Below, piece by piece: positions 17,614-23,834 of a DNA stretch of 41,864 nucleotides. A program made the translations under genes and the position numbers. The stretch's first letter is position 1. Every line of letters begins with the position of its first letter. Location: IMG/VR virus record IMGVR_UViG_3300047673_000207, positions 1 to 41,864 of that record; one strand, 5' to 3'. Source of the stretch: a virus. Under the pieces are notes generated by a model, which saw nothing but the letters and a program-made list of their open reading frames with translations, had not been told where the DNA came from and did no database searches.

Positions 17614-17777
17614 GCGGCCCTCCGGGATTGCTGCCGCGCTACCGCTGCCTCGAATGCGGCGCGCTCTGGATCCAAATGGTCCCGGCGGAACCGGCGGATG
17701 TCGTGGAGCGCGAGGCGGCGCCAGTAGGGGCGGAAGGCCGGGCTGGCGGCGGCGTACTCGTGGATGCTGGCGAGCAT
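17610..17777 (-). CDS. Small hypothetical helical protein
   Basis: ATG 17777 gives 55 residues (MLASIHEYAAASPAFRPYWR ... ARQQSRRAA). Longer readings in this frame run through the upstream gene and are not credible. It is helical, with a basic C-terminus (HDIRRFRRDHLDPERAA). The start is about 30 bases below the upstream stop and overlaps the downstream ATG by 4 bases. No family is recognised. Confidence 0.45.
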   Translation of the reverse strand: MLASIHEYAAASPAFRPYWRRLALHDIRRFRRDHLDPERAAFEAAVARQQSRRAA

Positions 17778-17809
17778 CTCATCGAGAGCCTGCTGACGCA
17801 GCGTGCCGG

Positions 17810-17986
17810 TTATCGCCGGCCGTTGTCGCGCCTCGCCACCAGCGCCAGCCGATCCCGCAGCAGCTCCAGGCGCTCGCGGGTCTGCGCACCGAGGCGCAGT
17901 TCCAGCAGGCTCAGCACCGACAGGTAGGCGTCCAGCAGGGCGGCCATCGCCTCCGCGTAGGTCACGGGGCGCGGTCGCCGGGGCAT
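17810..17986 (-). CDS. Small hypothetical helical protein, first gene of leftward run
   Basis: ATG 17986 is supported by GGAG 8 bases upstream (TTGGAGAACAAACG). The 58 residues are helical and basic (MPRRPRPVTYAEAMAALLDA ... LRDRLALVARRDNGRR). A reading starting at 18028 lacks a ribosome-binding site. It stands at the head of the minus-strand recombination operon, below a 374-base stretch without genes. Confidence 0.5.
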   Translation of the reverse strand: MPRRPRPVTYAEAMAALLDAYLSVLSLLELRLGAQTRERLELLRDRLALVARRDNGRR

Positions 17987-18360
17987 CGTTTGTTCTCCAA
18001 CGATATTTTGCTGTGGATGCAGCTTCATCGGAGAAGGCTGCGCTAAGCTGTTGGCAATGACGGGATTCTACCGCTTCAGTAACGGATGGTTGACGCTGGG
18101 CCTGGGCAGTAATTGTGGCAACTGGCGATTGATGTGTTGCAGCCAGAGTTCTCGCGATTACGATGTGATGACGGTTGTTCTCGACAGCCGGAACGACACC
18201 GAAGGGGAGGGTCGAGCCGTGCCGATACGCGCCGTTGCCGTAACCCATAACCAGTTCCTCGCGTCACCAAATGACGGAGGGGAGTTTAGCGCTGCTGAAC
18301 ACACCAGGCAAGGGGAAACCGCCATTGAGGCGGAAAAAAGATTAGCTCAGCTGAATGAAG
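17987..18360. other. Gene-poor stretch between repressor and leftward operon
   Basis: There is no convincing gene in these 374 bases. A plus-strand reading (18051-18512) runs into the repressor gene antisense and lacks family features. The region should hold the promoter for the leftward operon. On the minus strand a TTGCCA near 18050 is the best -35-like hexamer, but I find no good -10 at a suitable distance. Nothing else recognisable was seen. Confidence 0.4.
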
Positions 18361-18720
18361 TTAGGAGTGCTGCTTCACTCTTGTTTTTCGAGGCCCTGGG
18401 TTATCCGGCGGTGGATCACCGGCTGCGGCTGCGAAAAGCTCGACCATTGTCAGAAGCGTTGCCTGCTTGTCTGGCGGCAATGATCGAATTGTCTGAGCTA
18501 TTGCCTCTGTGATCTCATCGACCGGCATGCCGGGGATCAGATCGCCAATGCTGATTTTTAGCAGGGCTGCCAGCTCTACGCGCTTGCCGATCGAGGGTTT
18601 GGTCAGTCCGCTTTCCCACTGATTGACCGCACTTGGGTTCACCCCCAGCGCCTTTGTGACATACCGCTGGGTGAAGCCTAGCTCGGCGCGGGCCGACCGG
18701 ATTCTCTGGCCAATTGGCAT
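18361..18720 (-). CDS. XRE-family repressor (CI-like immunity regulator)
   Basis: The start is placed at ATG 18720, giving 119 residues; longer readings run into the divergent regulatory region. Residues 5-60 are an XRE helix-turn-helix: 'IGQRIRSARAELGFTQRYVT' then 'ALGVNPSAVNQWESGLTKPS' with the recognition helix in the second block. The C-terminal half (EITEAIAQTIRSLPPDKQAT) is a short helical region that may dimerise; there is no LexA-type peptidase domain. It is divergent from a Cro-like gene across a 105-base spacer with palindromes, the layout of a lysogeny switch. Confidence 0.75.
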   Translation of the reverse strand: MPIGQRIRSARAELGFTQRYVTKALGVNPSAVNQWESGLTKPSIGKRVELAALLKISIGDLIPGMPVDEITEAIAQTIRSLPPDKQATLLTMVELFAAAAGDPPPDNPGPRKTRVKQHS

Positions 18721-18766
18721 GGCTATGGTATGCCACACCGACAGTTGAGTTTCCCTTAACAAATAG

Positions 18767-18782
18767 TGTGCGGTTGCGCACA
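18767..18782. promoter_or_regulatory. Operator-like palindrome in repressor/Cro intergenic region
   Basis: TGTGCG-GTTG-CGCACA is a perfect inverted repeat with six-base arms around a four-base centre. It lies in the 105-base gap between the divergent XRE repressor and Cro-like genes, the expected place for an operator. A second palindrome, GGCTG-GA-CAGCC, lies at 18788-18799, and the hexamer CTTAAC occurs at 18745 and 18812. I could not assign matching -35/-10 elements with confidence. Confidence 0.5.
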
Positions 18783-18825
18783 ATTGAGGCTGGACAGCCG
18801 ATTTAGTGACGCTTAACCTGCCCAG

Positions 18826-19068
18826 ATGGCCGCTGTTCTCACCGGAATGGACCTGCTGCGCTCCCCCGCCTGTCGTGGGGTTCGCACTTTGATCGCCCGT
18901 GAGCTTGGCATCGAGAAGGGGGCTATCTCGCAGTGGAAGGTCATACCGGCCGAGCGGGTGCCGCCCATTAGCCGCATCACCGGCATCCCACGTCACTTGC
19001 TGCGGCCCGATCTGTGGGATCCGCCCTGCGGCTGCGGCCAGCATGAGCCAGCGGAGGCTGCCGGCTGA
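18826..19068 (+). CDS. Cro/YdaS-like regulator
   Basis: The protein has 80 residues from ATG 18826. ATG 18847 (MDLLRSPACRGVRTLIAREL) fits the family start better, but neither has a strong ribosome-binding site. The helix-turn-helix 'LIARELGIEKGAISQWK' is followed by 'IPAERVPPISRITGIPRHLL' and 'RPDLW', the conserved ending of YdaS/Cro-type proteins. It is divergent from the repressor and is the first gene of the rightward early operon, so it probably represses the repressor promoter and drives lytic development. Confidence 0.7.
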   Translation: MAAVLTGMDLLRSPACRGVRTLIARELGIEKGAISQWKVIPAERVPPISRITGIPRHLLRPDLWDPPCGCGQHEPAEAAG

Positions 19069-19101
19069 CGACCTGACGCCTGCACCAAGGGAGGGAACCG
19101 T

Positions 19102-19173
19102 ATGCACACACACAATGGCCTGCTCACACGACAACTCCCGCTCGACTTCTGGCAGCTTGGCGTAGTGGCGTAA
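19102..19173 (+). CDS. Very small ORF with strong ribosome-binding site
   Basis: ATG 19102 is preceded by AAGGGAGGGAACCGT, an excellent Shine-Dalgarno sequence. It encodes only 23 residues (MHTHNGLLTRQLPLDFWQLG and three more) and ends 5 bases before the next GTG start. It could be a real micropeptide or a leader that couples translation into the following gene. Confidence 0.4.
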   Translation: MHTHNGLLTRQLPLDFWQLGVVA

Positions 19174-19178
19174 GCGTC

Positions 19179-19565
19179 GTGGCCAAGTCACCACAGAAAT
19201 CCTGCGACATGGCCGAGTTCGCCATCCCATTGGTGCGCAAGCTGGTGGGCGCGCGCCGACGCTATGGCATCGCCTGGGACGCCTCTTTCACGGATGCGGG
19301 ACTGGAGCTGGGCATCAGCCCATGGCGCTGCCGGACGCTCTACTACCGGCTGGCGGGCATTCGCCCGGTGCTGTTCGCCGAGTGGAACAGGCTGAGGGAG
19401 CGCGGCGCGCTGATGCTGCGGCAGGAAGCCGCGCGGCTGCGGCGGTTTGCCGATGAGCTGGACGCCGAGGCCGACGCCCTGGAGAGCGGCCAGAGCAATT
19501 ACCCACGGAGCGACGGATGCGAACCTGCGCCTGGCGACGCTGCCTTGCGCGAGGCGGCCGATTAG
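19179..19565 (+). CDS. Hypothetical early protein
   Basis: The GTG start at 19179 gives 128 residues. The first half (IPLVRKLVGARRRYGIAWDA ... AGLELGISPWRCRTLYYRLA) looks like a helix-turn-helix-type fold, and the second half is a long acidic/Arg helix (LMLRQEAARLRRFADELDAE). A DNA-binding regulator is possible but not demonstrated. It lies early in the rightward operon. Confidence 0.55.
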   Translation: MAKSPQKSCDMAEFAIPLVRKLVGARRRYGIAWDASFTDAGLELGISPWRCRTLYYRLAGIRPVLFAEWNRLRERGALMLRQEAARLRRFADELDAEADALESGQSNYPRSDGCEPAPGDAALREAAD

Positions 19566-19600
19566 TGGCGACGCAACTGGACCGGCTGGAGGGCGACCGT

Positions 19601-19678
19601 ATGATCCTGGCGCTTGAGTTGTTGCTGCTGTGGCTGCTGGCTGACGCGCTGATCGCGGTCGTGGTGCTGTGGCGTTGA
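19601..19678 (+). CDS. Single-span membrane micropeptide
   Basis: ATG 19601 has GGAGGG 7 bases upstream and is preferred over the in-frame GTG at 19565. The 25-residue product (MILALELLLLWLLADALIAV and VVLWR) is almost wholly hydrophobic and would form one transmembrane helix with an Arg end. It overlaps the next reading frame. Such micropeptides in early regions can be host-membrane effectors or small holin-like proteins; the role is unknown. Confidence 0.45.
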   Translation: MILALELLLLWLLADALIAVVVLWR

Positions 19679-19689
19679 GCGACGCTCCG

Positions 19690-19860
19690 ATGCTGCGTGT
19701 GCTGAGCCTCGGCGCTGGGGTGCAGAGCACGACGCTGGCGCTGATGGCAGCGCGTGGCGAGATCGAGCCGCCAGACTGCGCCATCTTCGCGGATACCGGC
19801 TGGGAGCCAGCGGCGATCAGCTACATTAACCGTGGAAAGACGTGGCGCCATGTCAAGTAA
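19690..19860 (+). pseudogene. Truncated PP-loop (PAPS reductase-like) protein, N-terminal remnant
   Basis: 'LRVLSLGAGVQSTTLALMAA' is the PP-loop nucleotide-binding motif of phosphoadenylyl-sulfate reductase-like phage proteins, followed by 'PDCAIFADTGWEP', the conserved second block. Family members usually have more than 200 residues. Here the match ends after about 43 residues, and a short unrelated tail (AISYINRGKTWRHVK) leads to a stop at 19860. The downstream VRR-NUC gene starts inside this tail at 19850. It is a broken gene, probably truncated by recombination. A GTG at 19669 is an alternative start. Confidence 0.6.
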
Positions 19861-20263
19861 AGTGCGCATCACCACGCCAGCACGGTTCAAACTCACTGCG
19901 CCAGTGGCTCTCGAATATGATCTGCATGTGTCGGTGGGAGATGCGTTGCATTATCTCCTTCCATCGGAAGCTGTATTTACAAGTTTCGATCTAGCTAATT
20001 CTCAGTCCGCCATCGAAGGGGCGCGGAAAAAACGTAAATACTGTGTGGCTGGATTTCCCGACATGGCGATCTTCTGGCGCTCGCGCGTCGTGCTCCTCGA
20101 GCTGAAGCGGAGCCGCGGCGGGCAGCTCTCGCCGGCGCAGCGCGCGCTGCACCCCCGGCTGGAGGCTGCCGGCTTCCCGGTGGCTGTGGTGCGCTCCGTG
20201 CCCGAGGCGCTGGATGCGGTAGCTGCTCGAGGGATCCCTTTGCGTGGGAGGGTGGCCGCGTGA
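19850..20263 (+). CDS. VRR-NUC domain nuclease
   Basis: ATG 19850 gives 137 residues; longer readings overlap the PP-loop remnant. The core 'AGFPDMAIFWRSRVVLLELK' carries the G-x-PD ... E-x-K nuclease signature of the PD-(D/E)xK VRR-NUC family. The conserved 'LSPAQRALHPRLEAAGFPVA' and 'VVRSVPEALDAV' follow. Phage VRR-NUC proteins are thought to resolve branched DNA during replication or recombination. The first 60 residues are an additional N-terminal segment with lower GC. The end overlaps the methyltransferase start. Confidence 0.75.
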   Translation: MSSKVRITTPARFKLTAPVALEYDLHVSVGDALHYLLPSEAVFTSFDLANSQSAIEGARKKRKYCVAGFPDMAIFWRSRVVLLELKRSRGGQLSPAQRALHPRLEAAGFPVAVVRSVPEALDAVAARGIPLRGRVAA

Positions 20264-21639
20264 TGCGCGTGGCATCTGTCTGCTCGGGCATCGGCGGCGC
20301 CGAACTGGCGTTGGCCGGCATCGCGCACCACGCCTTCGCGGCCGAGACCGATCCATTTGCACGCGCGGTGCTGGCGCATCGCTTCCCCGACCTGAAGGTC
20401 CATCATGACTTCACCAAGATCCCGGCATCGGCTGGCCCAGTTGACGTTTTGGTTGGAGGCACGCCCTGCCAGTCGTTCTCCATCGCCGGGCTGCGTGGAG
20501 GCATGGCCGACGAGCGCGGCAACCTGGCCCTTGAGTTTCTTAGGCTGGCTGAACGACTGCGCGCCCGCTGGGTTCTTTGGGAGAACGTCCCCGGTGTCCT
20601 GTCGAGCAACGACGGACGGGACTTTGGCGCCTTTGTCGGAGGGCTGGCAGAACTCGGGTATGGGTGGGCCTACAGGAGCCTTGACGCACAGTATTTCGGT
20701 TTGGCCCAGCGACGCGTCCGTGTGTTCGTTGTCGGCTATCTTGGAGACTGGCGACGTGCCGCAGCGGTATTATTTGAGCCCGCGAGCCTGCGCGGGGATT
20801 CTGCGCCGAGCCGAGAAGCGGGGAAAACAACTGCCACCACACTTGCAAGCCGCGCTTCAGCAGGCGGCGGACTCGGCACCGACTTCGACTGCGACGGAGG
20901 ACTGATCGCGTTTGGCGGCAACAACACCGCTGGTGCGATCGACGTGGCGACTGCGGTCAACGCGCACGGTGGTCCGCACGGCCGGCTGGATTTCGAGAGC
21001 GAGACGTTTGTCGCCCATCCCTTGCGGGCGCAGGCACAGCCGTCGCATCGGGCAGACAGCGACACTTACATCGCCCACTCCCTCCGCGCTGAGGGTGTTG
21101 ACGCCGGCGAGGATGGCACGGGACGCGGAACGCCGCTGGTGGCCTTTGACGCGCGGCAGTCGGACACCATCACCTACGGCGACATGAGCGGCCCGCTGGA
21201 TACTGACGGGCATAGCGTCGCTGTTGCCTTCGCCCAGAACCAGCGTGCCGAGGTGCGGTGCATGGATGTGGCTGGCGCGCTCGCCGCTGAACCGGGGGCT
21301 AAGCAGCAGACGTATGCCGTGCAGATGGTCAACTGCAACAGCACGCCAGAGGTGAGCGAGGACATCGCTATGCCACTGCGATCCAATGATGGCAGCGGTA
21401 ATCGGCAGGGACTCGCGACAGCCTCCAGCGTGCGCCGTCTAACCCCGCGCGAGTGCGAGCGGCTTCAGGGCTTTCCTGACGGCTGGACGGACGTGGTGTA
21501 TCGCGGGAAGCCCGCAAGCGATGGGCCGCGCTACCGGGCGCTGGGCAACGCGTTCGCTGTGCCGGTCGTCAGGTGGATCGCGCGGCGGCTGGTGCGTGAG
21601 GACGCCGCGAGCGTGCAGCCGGGAGTGCTTGCAGCATGA
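20263..21639 (+). CDS. dcm: DNA (cytosine-5) methyltransferase
   Basis: The protein has 458 residues from ATG 20263 (GTG 20260 is the alternative). Motif I is 'VCSGIGGAELAL'. Motif IV 'GGTPCQSFSIAG' holds catalytic Cys69. Motif VI is 'ENVPG' and motif VIII is 'FGLAQRRVRVFVVG'. A long variable region of about 240 residues forms the target-recognition part. Motifs IX-X are 'RRLTPRECERLQGFPDGW' and 'RYRALGNAFAVPV'. All catalytic parts are present, so it is probably active and protects phage DNA from host restriction. No cognate nuclease is adjacent. The 3' end is overlapped antisense by an XRE gene. Confidence 0.9.
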   Translation: MRVASVCSGIGGAELALAGIAHHAFAAETDPFARAVLAHRFPDLKVHHDFTKIPASAGPVDVLVGGTPCQSFSIAGLRGGMADERGNLALEFLRLAERLRARWVLWENVPGVLSSNDGRDFGAFVGGLAELGYGWAYRSLDAQYFGLAQRRVRVFVVGYLGDWRRAAAVLFEPASLRGDSAPSREAGKTTATTLASRASAGGGLGTDFDCDGGLIAFGGNNTAGAIDVATAVNAHGGPHGRLDFESETFVAHPLRAQAQPSHRADSDTYIAHSLRAEGVDAGEDGTGRGTPLVAFDARQSDTITYGDMSGPLDTDGHSVAVAFAQNQRAEVRCMDVAGALAAEPGAKQQTYAVQMVNCNSTPEVSEDIAMPLRSNDGSGNRQGLATASSVRRLTPRECERLQGFPDGWTDVVYRGKPASDGPRYRALGNAFAVPVVRWIARRLVREDAASVQPGVLAA

Positions 21640-21790
21640 ACCGCAGCGCTACCCGCGCAGGCCCGGGCACGTTGCGGACGCCGCTCTCCCACTGCTGGAC
21701 GGCGCGCACGGTGCATTCGAGCGCGTCGGCCAACTGCTGCGTGGTGAGGCCCAGCCGCTCGCGGGCGGCGCGGACCTCAGCGGGGCTCAT
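21569..21790 (-). CDS. XRE helix-turn-helix protein, minus-strand cassette
   Basis: The 73 residues are nearly all one helix-turn-helix domain: 'AEVRAARERLGLTTQQLADA', then 'ECTVRAVQQWESGVRNVPGP' and 'ARVALRFML'. This is the short form seen in phage and plasmid regulators. Its start overlaps the stop of the upstream minus-strand gene by 14 bases, and its last 70 bases lie antisense to the methyltransferase end. It may repress the promoter at 22213-22241 or act as an antitoxin-like regulator. Confidence 0.65.
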   Translation of the reverse strand: MSPAEVRAARERLGLTTQQLADALECTVRAVQQWESGVRNVPGPARVALRFMLQALPAARSRRPHAPAAARST

Positions 21791-21977
21791 TGGCGCGGTT
21801 CATCATACTGGCGTGGATGCAGGCGTCGGCGCGGTCGCGATCATCAAAGCGCACGATGTACCATTCCATGACGGTGCCGGGGTTATCGTGGCTCGGGATC
21901 GGTTCATAGCGAACGATGCGGCCGGTCTGCGAGTGGTAGTAAGTGGTGCGGATGCGGTCGTTGCGGCGGAACTTCAT
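21777..21977 (-). CDS. Small hypothetical protein, minus-strand cassette
   Basis: The start at 21977 is preceded by AGGAGACAGACC. The 66 residues form a compact beta-rich protein (MKFRRNDRIRTTYYHSQTGR, MEWYIVRFDDRDRADAC). It could be a small SH3-like or KOW-like fold, judging from 'RIVRYEP' and 'WYIVRFDD', but no family is certain. It sits between two other minus-strand genes of the same cassette. Confidence 0.55.
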   Translation of the reverse strand: MKFRRNDRIRTTYYHSQTGRIVRYEPIPSHDNPGTVMEWYIVRFDDRDRADACIHASMMNRANEPR

Positions 21978-22004
21978 GGTCTGTCTCCTGTTGATAGGCC
22001 GGGT

Positions 22005-22184
22005 TCAGCGCTTGCGGCGCTTCGGCTCGGCGGTGGCGACCACGACGCCATCCAGCAGCGCGCGGTGCGGATACTGGATCGCGTAGGCTGGGAGCTTTCC
22101 GGTGATCTCTTCGACGGTGCCGGTGAAGGCGCCCTCGCCGCGCAGTTCCCAGCCCCGGCCCCTGTCCATCTCGATCCGCAGCAT
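22005..22184 (-). CDS. Small hypothetical protein, first gene of minus-strand cassette
   Basis: ATG 22184 is chosen for two reasons: ACGGAGACCACGACA upstream gives a ribosome-binding site, and the promoter at 22213-22241 predicts transcription starting near 22206, too close to the alternative ATG 22205. The 59 residues (MLRIEMDRGRGWELRGEGAF ... VVVATAEPKRRKR) are soluble with a basic end. The family is unknown. Confidence 0.55.
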   Translation of the reverse strand: MLRIEMDRGRGWELRGEGAFTGTVEEITGKLPAYAIQYPHRALLDGVVVATAEPKRRKR

Positions 22185-22212
22185 TGTCGTGGTCTCCGTT
22201 TCCATGTGCTGA

Positions 22213-22241
22213 GATATACGAGCATTGTTCGTTGGCGTCAA
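22213..22241 (-). promoter_or_regulatory. Sigma-70-type promoter for minus-strand cassette, with operator-like repeats
   Basis: On the minus strand TTGACG (22236-22241) and TATATC (22213-22218) are separated by exactly 17 bases. Two related half-sites, CGAACATTGTGC and CGAACAATGCTC, lie over the -35 side and the spacer, so a repressor bound there would block RNA polymerase. The XRE protein of the same cassette is the natural candidate. The promoter points away from the plus-strand gene at 22283 and toward the methyltransferase 3' end. Confidence 0.6.
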
Positions 22242-22282
22242 GCACAATGTTCGCATCGTGCGGTGGCGAATAGGAGGCGGTG

Positions 22283-22594
22283 ATGAACCAGACCGCCGCG
22301 ATTCTGCCGTTTCTGCAGCCGCTCGAGCAGTGGGAGGTAGAGGGGCGCACACTTGGAGAGCGCGAACGCTCTGCCAAATCGCTTATGTGGGACATCGGTG
22401 ATTGGTGGAACCGCGGCCCGGCGCCGGGTACGCAGTTCCCATCGGTGATCAGAGCGCCGCTCGGAGAGCACAGCGCCAAGCCGGCCGCGTTTGCCGAGAT
22501 GATCGAGGAGATGTTCCCGAGCCTGCCAGCGCTGGGGTTGTTCGCTCGAGGGCCGCGGCTGGGCTGGGACGTGTGGGGGAATGAGGCGCAATGA
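22283..22594 (+). pseudogene. MT-A70 adenine methyltransferase C-terminal remnant fused to an unrelated N-terminus
   Basis: ATG 22283 has AGGAGG 6 bases upstream. The last 45 residues, 'EHSAKPAAFAEMIEEMFPSL' and 'LGLFARGPRLGWDVWGNE', match the end of MT-A70-type DNA adenine methyltransferases. The catalytic DPPW block and SAM site are absent. The first 55 residues (LEQWEVEGRTLGERERSAKS, LMWDIGDWWNRG) resemble a different phage domain with a W-x-IGDW motif. The 103-residue product is therefore a chimera lacking enzyme function. It may be translated and have a new role, or be a relic. Confidence 0.55.
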
Positions 22595-22632
22595 CCGTTG
22601 CGGGACTCATCCACACCCGCCACAATGCAAAA

Positions 22633-22657
22633 CCCCCAGCGCTACCAACGCCGGGGG
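22633..22657. terminator. Terminator-like hairpin
   Basis: CCCCCAGCG and CGCCGGGGG pair across a seven-base loop with one mismatch. On the minus strand the stem is followed by TTTT; on the plus strand it is followed only by CTTGT. It lies between the MT-A70 remnant and the next gene and may stop transcription in one or both directions. A plus-strand reading starting at 22591 would pass through it, another reason to choose the later start at 22759. Confidence 0.5.
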
Positions 22658-22758
22658 CTTGTAACTGGATAACTGTCGCTCGTTTGCGCGAACAAAGGGT
22701 GGCGAGTTGCATCCCCCTTTTAACGCGCATCCGGGGACTGAGCAAGGGAGCGCGTGCT

Positions 22759-23019
22759 ATGACCATCAGCTATTCACGCAACCGTCCCGAGGGACTGCGC
22801 CATCGCGCCAAGATCGAGCGGTGGATCGTGCCGCGGCTGCGGCCGGGGTGCCGTATTCCATCCGCGGCCTGGATGGGGCGGTTCCTGCACATCAGCGCTG
22901 GCGAGGGCGCGCGGCACATGCGCCGGGTGCTGGCCGAGGCGGGCATTCAAACCGAGACGCGGGGCGCCTGGCGCGAGCGCCGGACCTACGTCGTGGCCGT
23001 TGGGAGGATTGAGGGATGA
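22759..23019 (+). CDS. Small hypothetical DNA-binding-like protein
   Basis: ATG 22759 follows AAGGGAGCGCGTGCT; the reading from 22591 runs through a hairpin and is rejected. The 86 residues are basic and contain a winged-helix-like pattern: 'KIERWIVPRLRPGCRIPSAA', 'WMGRFLHISAGEGARHMRRV' and 'LAEAGIQTETRGAWRERRTY'. It overlaps the replication gene start by 4 bases (ATGA). A replication or regulatory accessory role is inferred. Confidence 0.55.
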   Translation: MTISYSRNRPEGLRHRAKIERWIVPRLRPGCRIPSAAWMGRFLHISAGEGARHMRRVLAEAGIQTETRGAWRERRTYVVAVGRIEG

Positions 23020-23834
23020 GCAACGGCAATGGCCACCGTTGGTCGAAGTTCTGGTGGCGCGACCACCAGGGCGACGCGGCGTTGCGGGCGTGCAGCTTGG
23101 CGGCGCGGGGCTACTGGATGGAGGTGCTTTGCATCATGCACGGTGCGACGCCTGTGGGGCATCTGTTGATCAACGGGCGTTCTCCCACCAATCGCCAGAT
23201 GTCTGCGATCTGCGGCTGTTCCGAGAAGGAGGTCAGAGCGCACACGGCTGAACTGGAGGCCGCCGGGGTGTTCAGTCGAAGCCCTGATGGCACGATATGG
23301 TGCCGGCGCATGGTGCGGGATGCGGCTGAGTCTGAGGCCGGTCGTTCGTGGGGCCGGACTGGCGGCAACCCGACCCTTAAGGCTAATGCCAACGGAGAGG
23401 CTAAACCAGGGGGGTTAACCCCCCCCCATAACACCAAGGTTAACGAGGGGGGTTCCACCCAGAAGCTAGAAGCAGAAGAAGAAAGTAAGAAAGGCCCCCC
23501 CTTAGGCCCCCCCCCAAGCCGGGGGGGGCGACCCGCGCAGACCATTCCGAAGGATTGGTTTCCTAAGCCGAAGGCGCATTCCCTCGGCCACGACCTCGGC
23601 CTGACACCCGCCGAGGTGCTGTTCGAGGCCGAAAAAATGCGCGACTGGGCGCGCTCCAAGGCCGTCAAGGGCGCCGATTGGGATGCCCGGTTCAACAACT
23701 GGCTCCGCAACGAGGCCACCGACCGCAGAACCCGCCGCTACCTGCCAGCCAAAACCACACTCCAGGCCGAATGGGGCCTCAAATCGTTCCTGCTCGACGA
23801 CGAGGAACCCGCCCCCGACAGGCTGCTGTCATGA
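23016..23834 (+). CDS. Replication initiator-like protein (winged-helix N-terminus)
   Basis: The protein has 272 residues. The N-terminal 115 residues (KFWWRDHQGDAALRACSLAA, RGYWMEVLCIMHGATPVGHL, TNRQMSAICGCSEKEVRAHT) are a winged-helix domain of the kind found in phage replication proteins. A low-complexity linker at residues 125-170 is encoded by palindromic and purine-rich DNA that may be the origin. The C-terminal part (IPKDWFPKPKAHSLGHDLGL ... DARFNNWLRNEA) is the conserved end of O-like/DnaT-like phage replication proteins. By analogy it binds its own gene to start replication. The downstream gene overlaps by 4 bases. Confidence 0.6.
   Translation: MSNGNGHRWSKFWWRDHQGDAALRACSLAARGYWMEVLCIMHGATPVGHLLINGRSPTNRQMSAICGCSEKEVRAHTAELEAAGVFSRSPDGTIWCRRMVRDAAESEAGRSWGRTGGNPTLKANANGEAKPGGLTPPHNTKVNEGGSTQKLEAEEESKKGPPLGPPPSRGGRPAQTIPKDWFPKPKAHSLGHDLGLTPAEVLFEAEKMRDWARSKAVKGADWDARFNNWLRNEATDRRTRRYLPAKTTLQAEWGLKSFLLDDEEPAPDRLLS
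23409..23494 (+). other. Candidate replication origin inside the initiator gene
   Basis: A perfect 16-base palindrome (GGGGGGTTAACCCCCC, 23409-23424) is followed by a second GGTTAAC copy (23439-23445) with its own G-run. Next comes a 34-base purine-rich tract (23461-23494, mostly A and G). Palindromic sites plus a purine/A-rich tract within the initiator gene is the arrangement of the lambda origin inside gene O. This is inferred from layout only. Confidence 0.4.

Noticed and set aside
18051-18512. 153-codon plus-strand frame upstream of and overlapping the repressor
   Set aside because: It runs antisense through the XRE repressor and lacks any family feature; the first part lies in a gene-poor region but has no good ribosome-binding site.
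22591-22758. Extended start of the gene ending at 23019
   Set aside because: The extension passes through a terminator-like hairpin and shows no protein-like conservation pattern; ATG 22759 has a ribosome-binding site.
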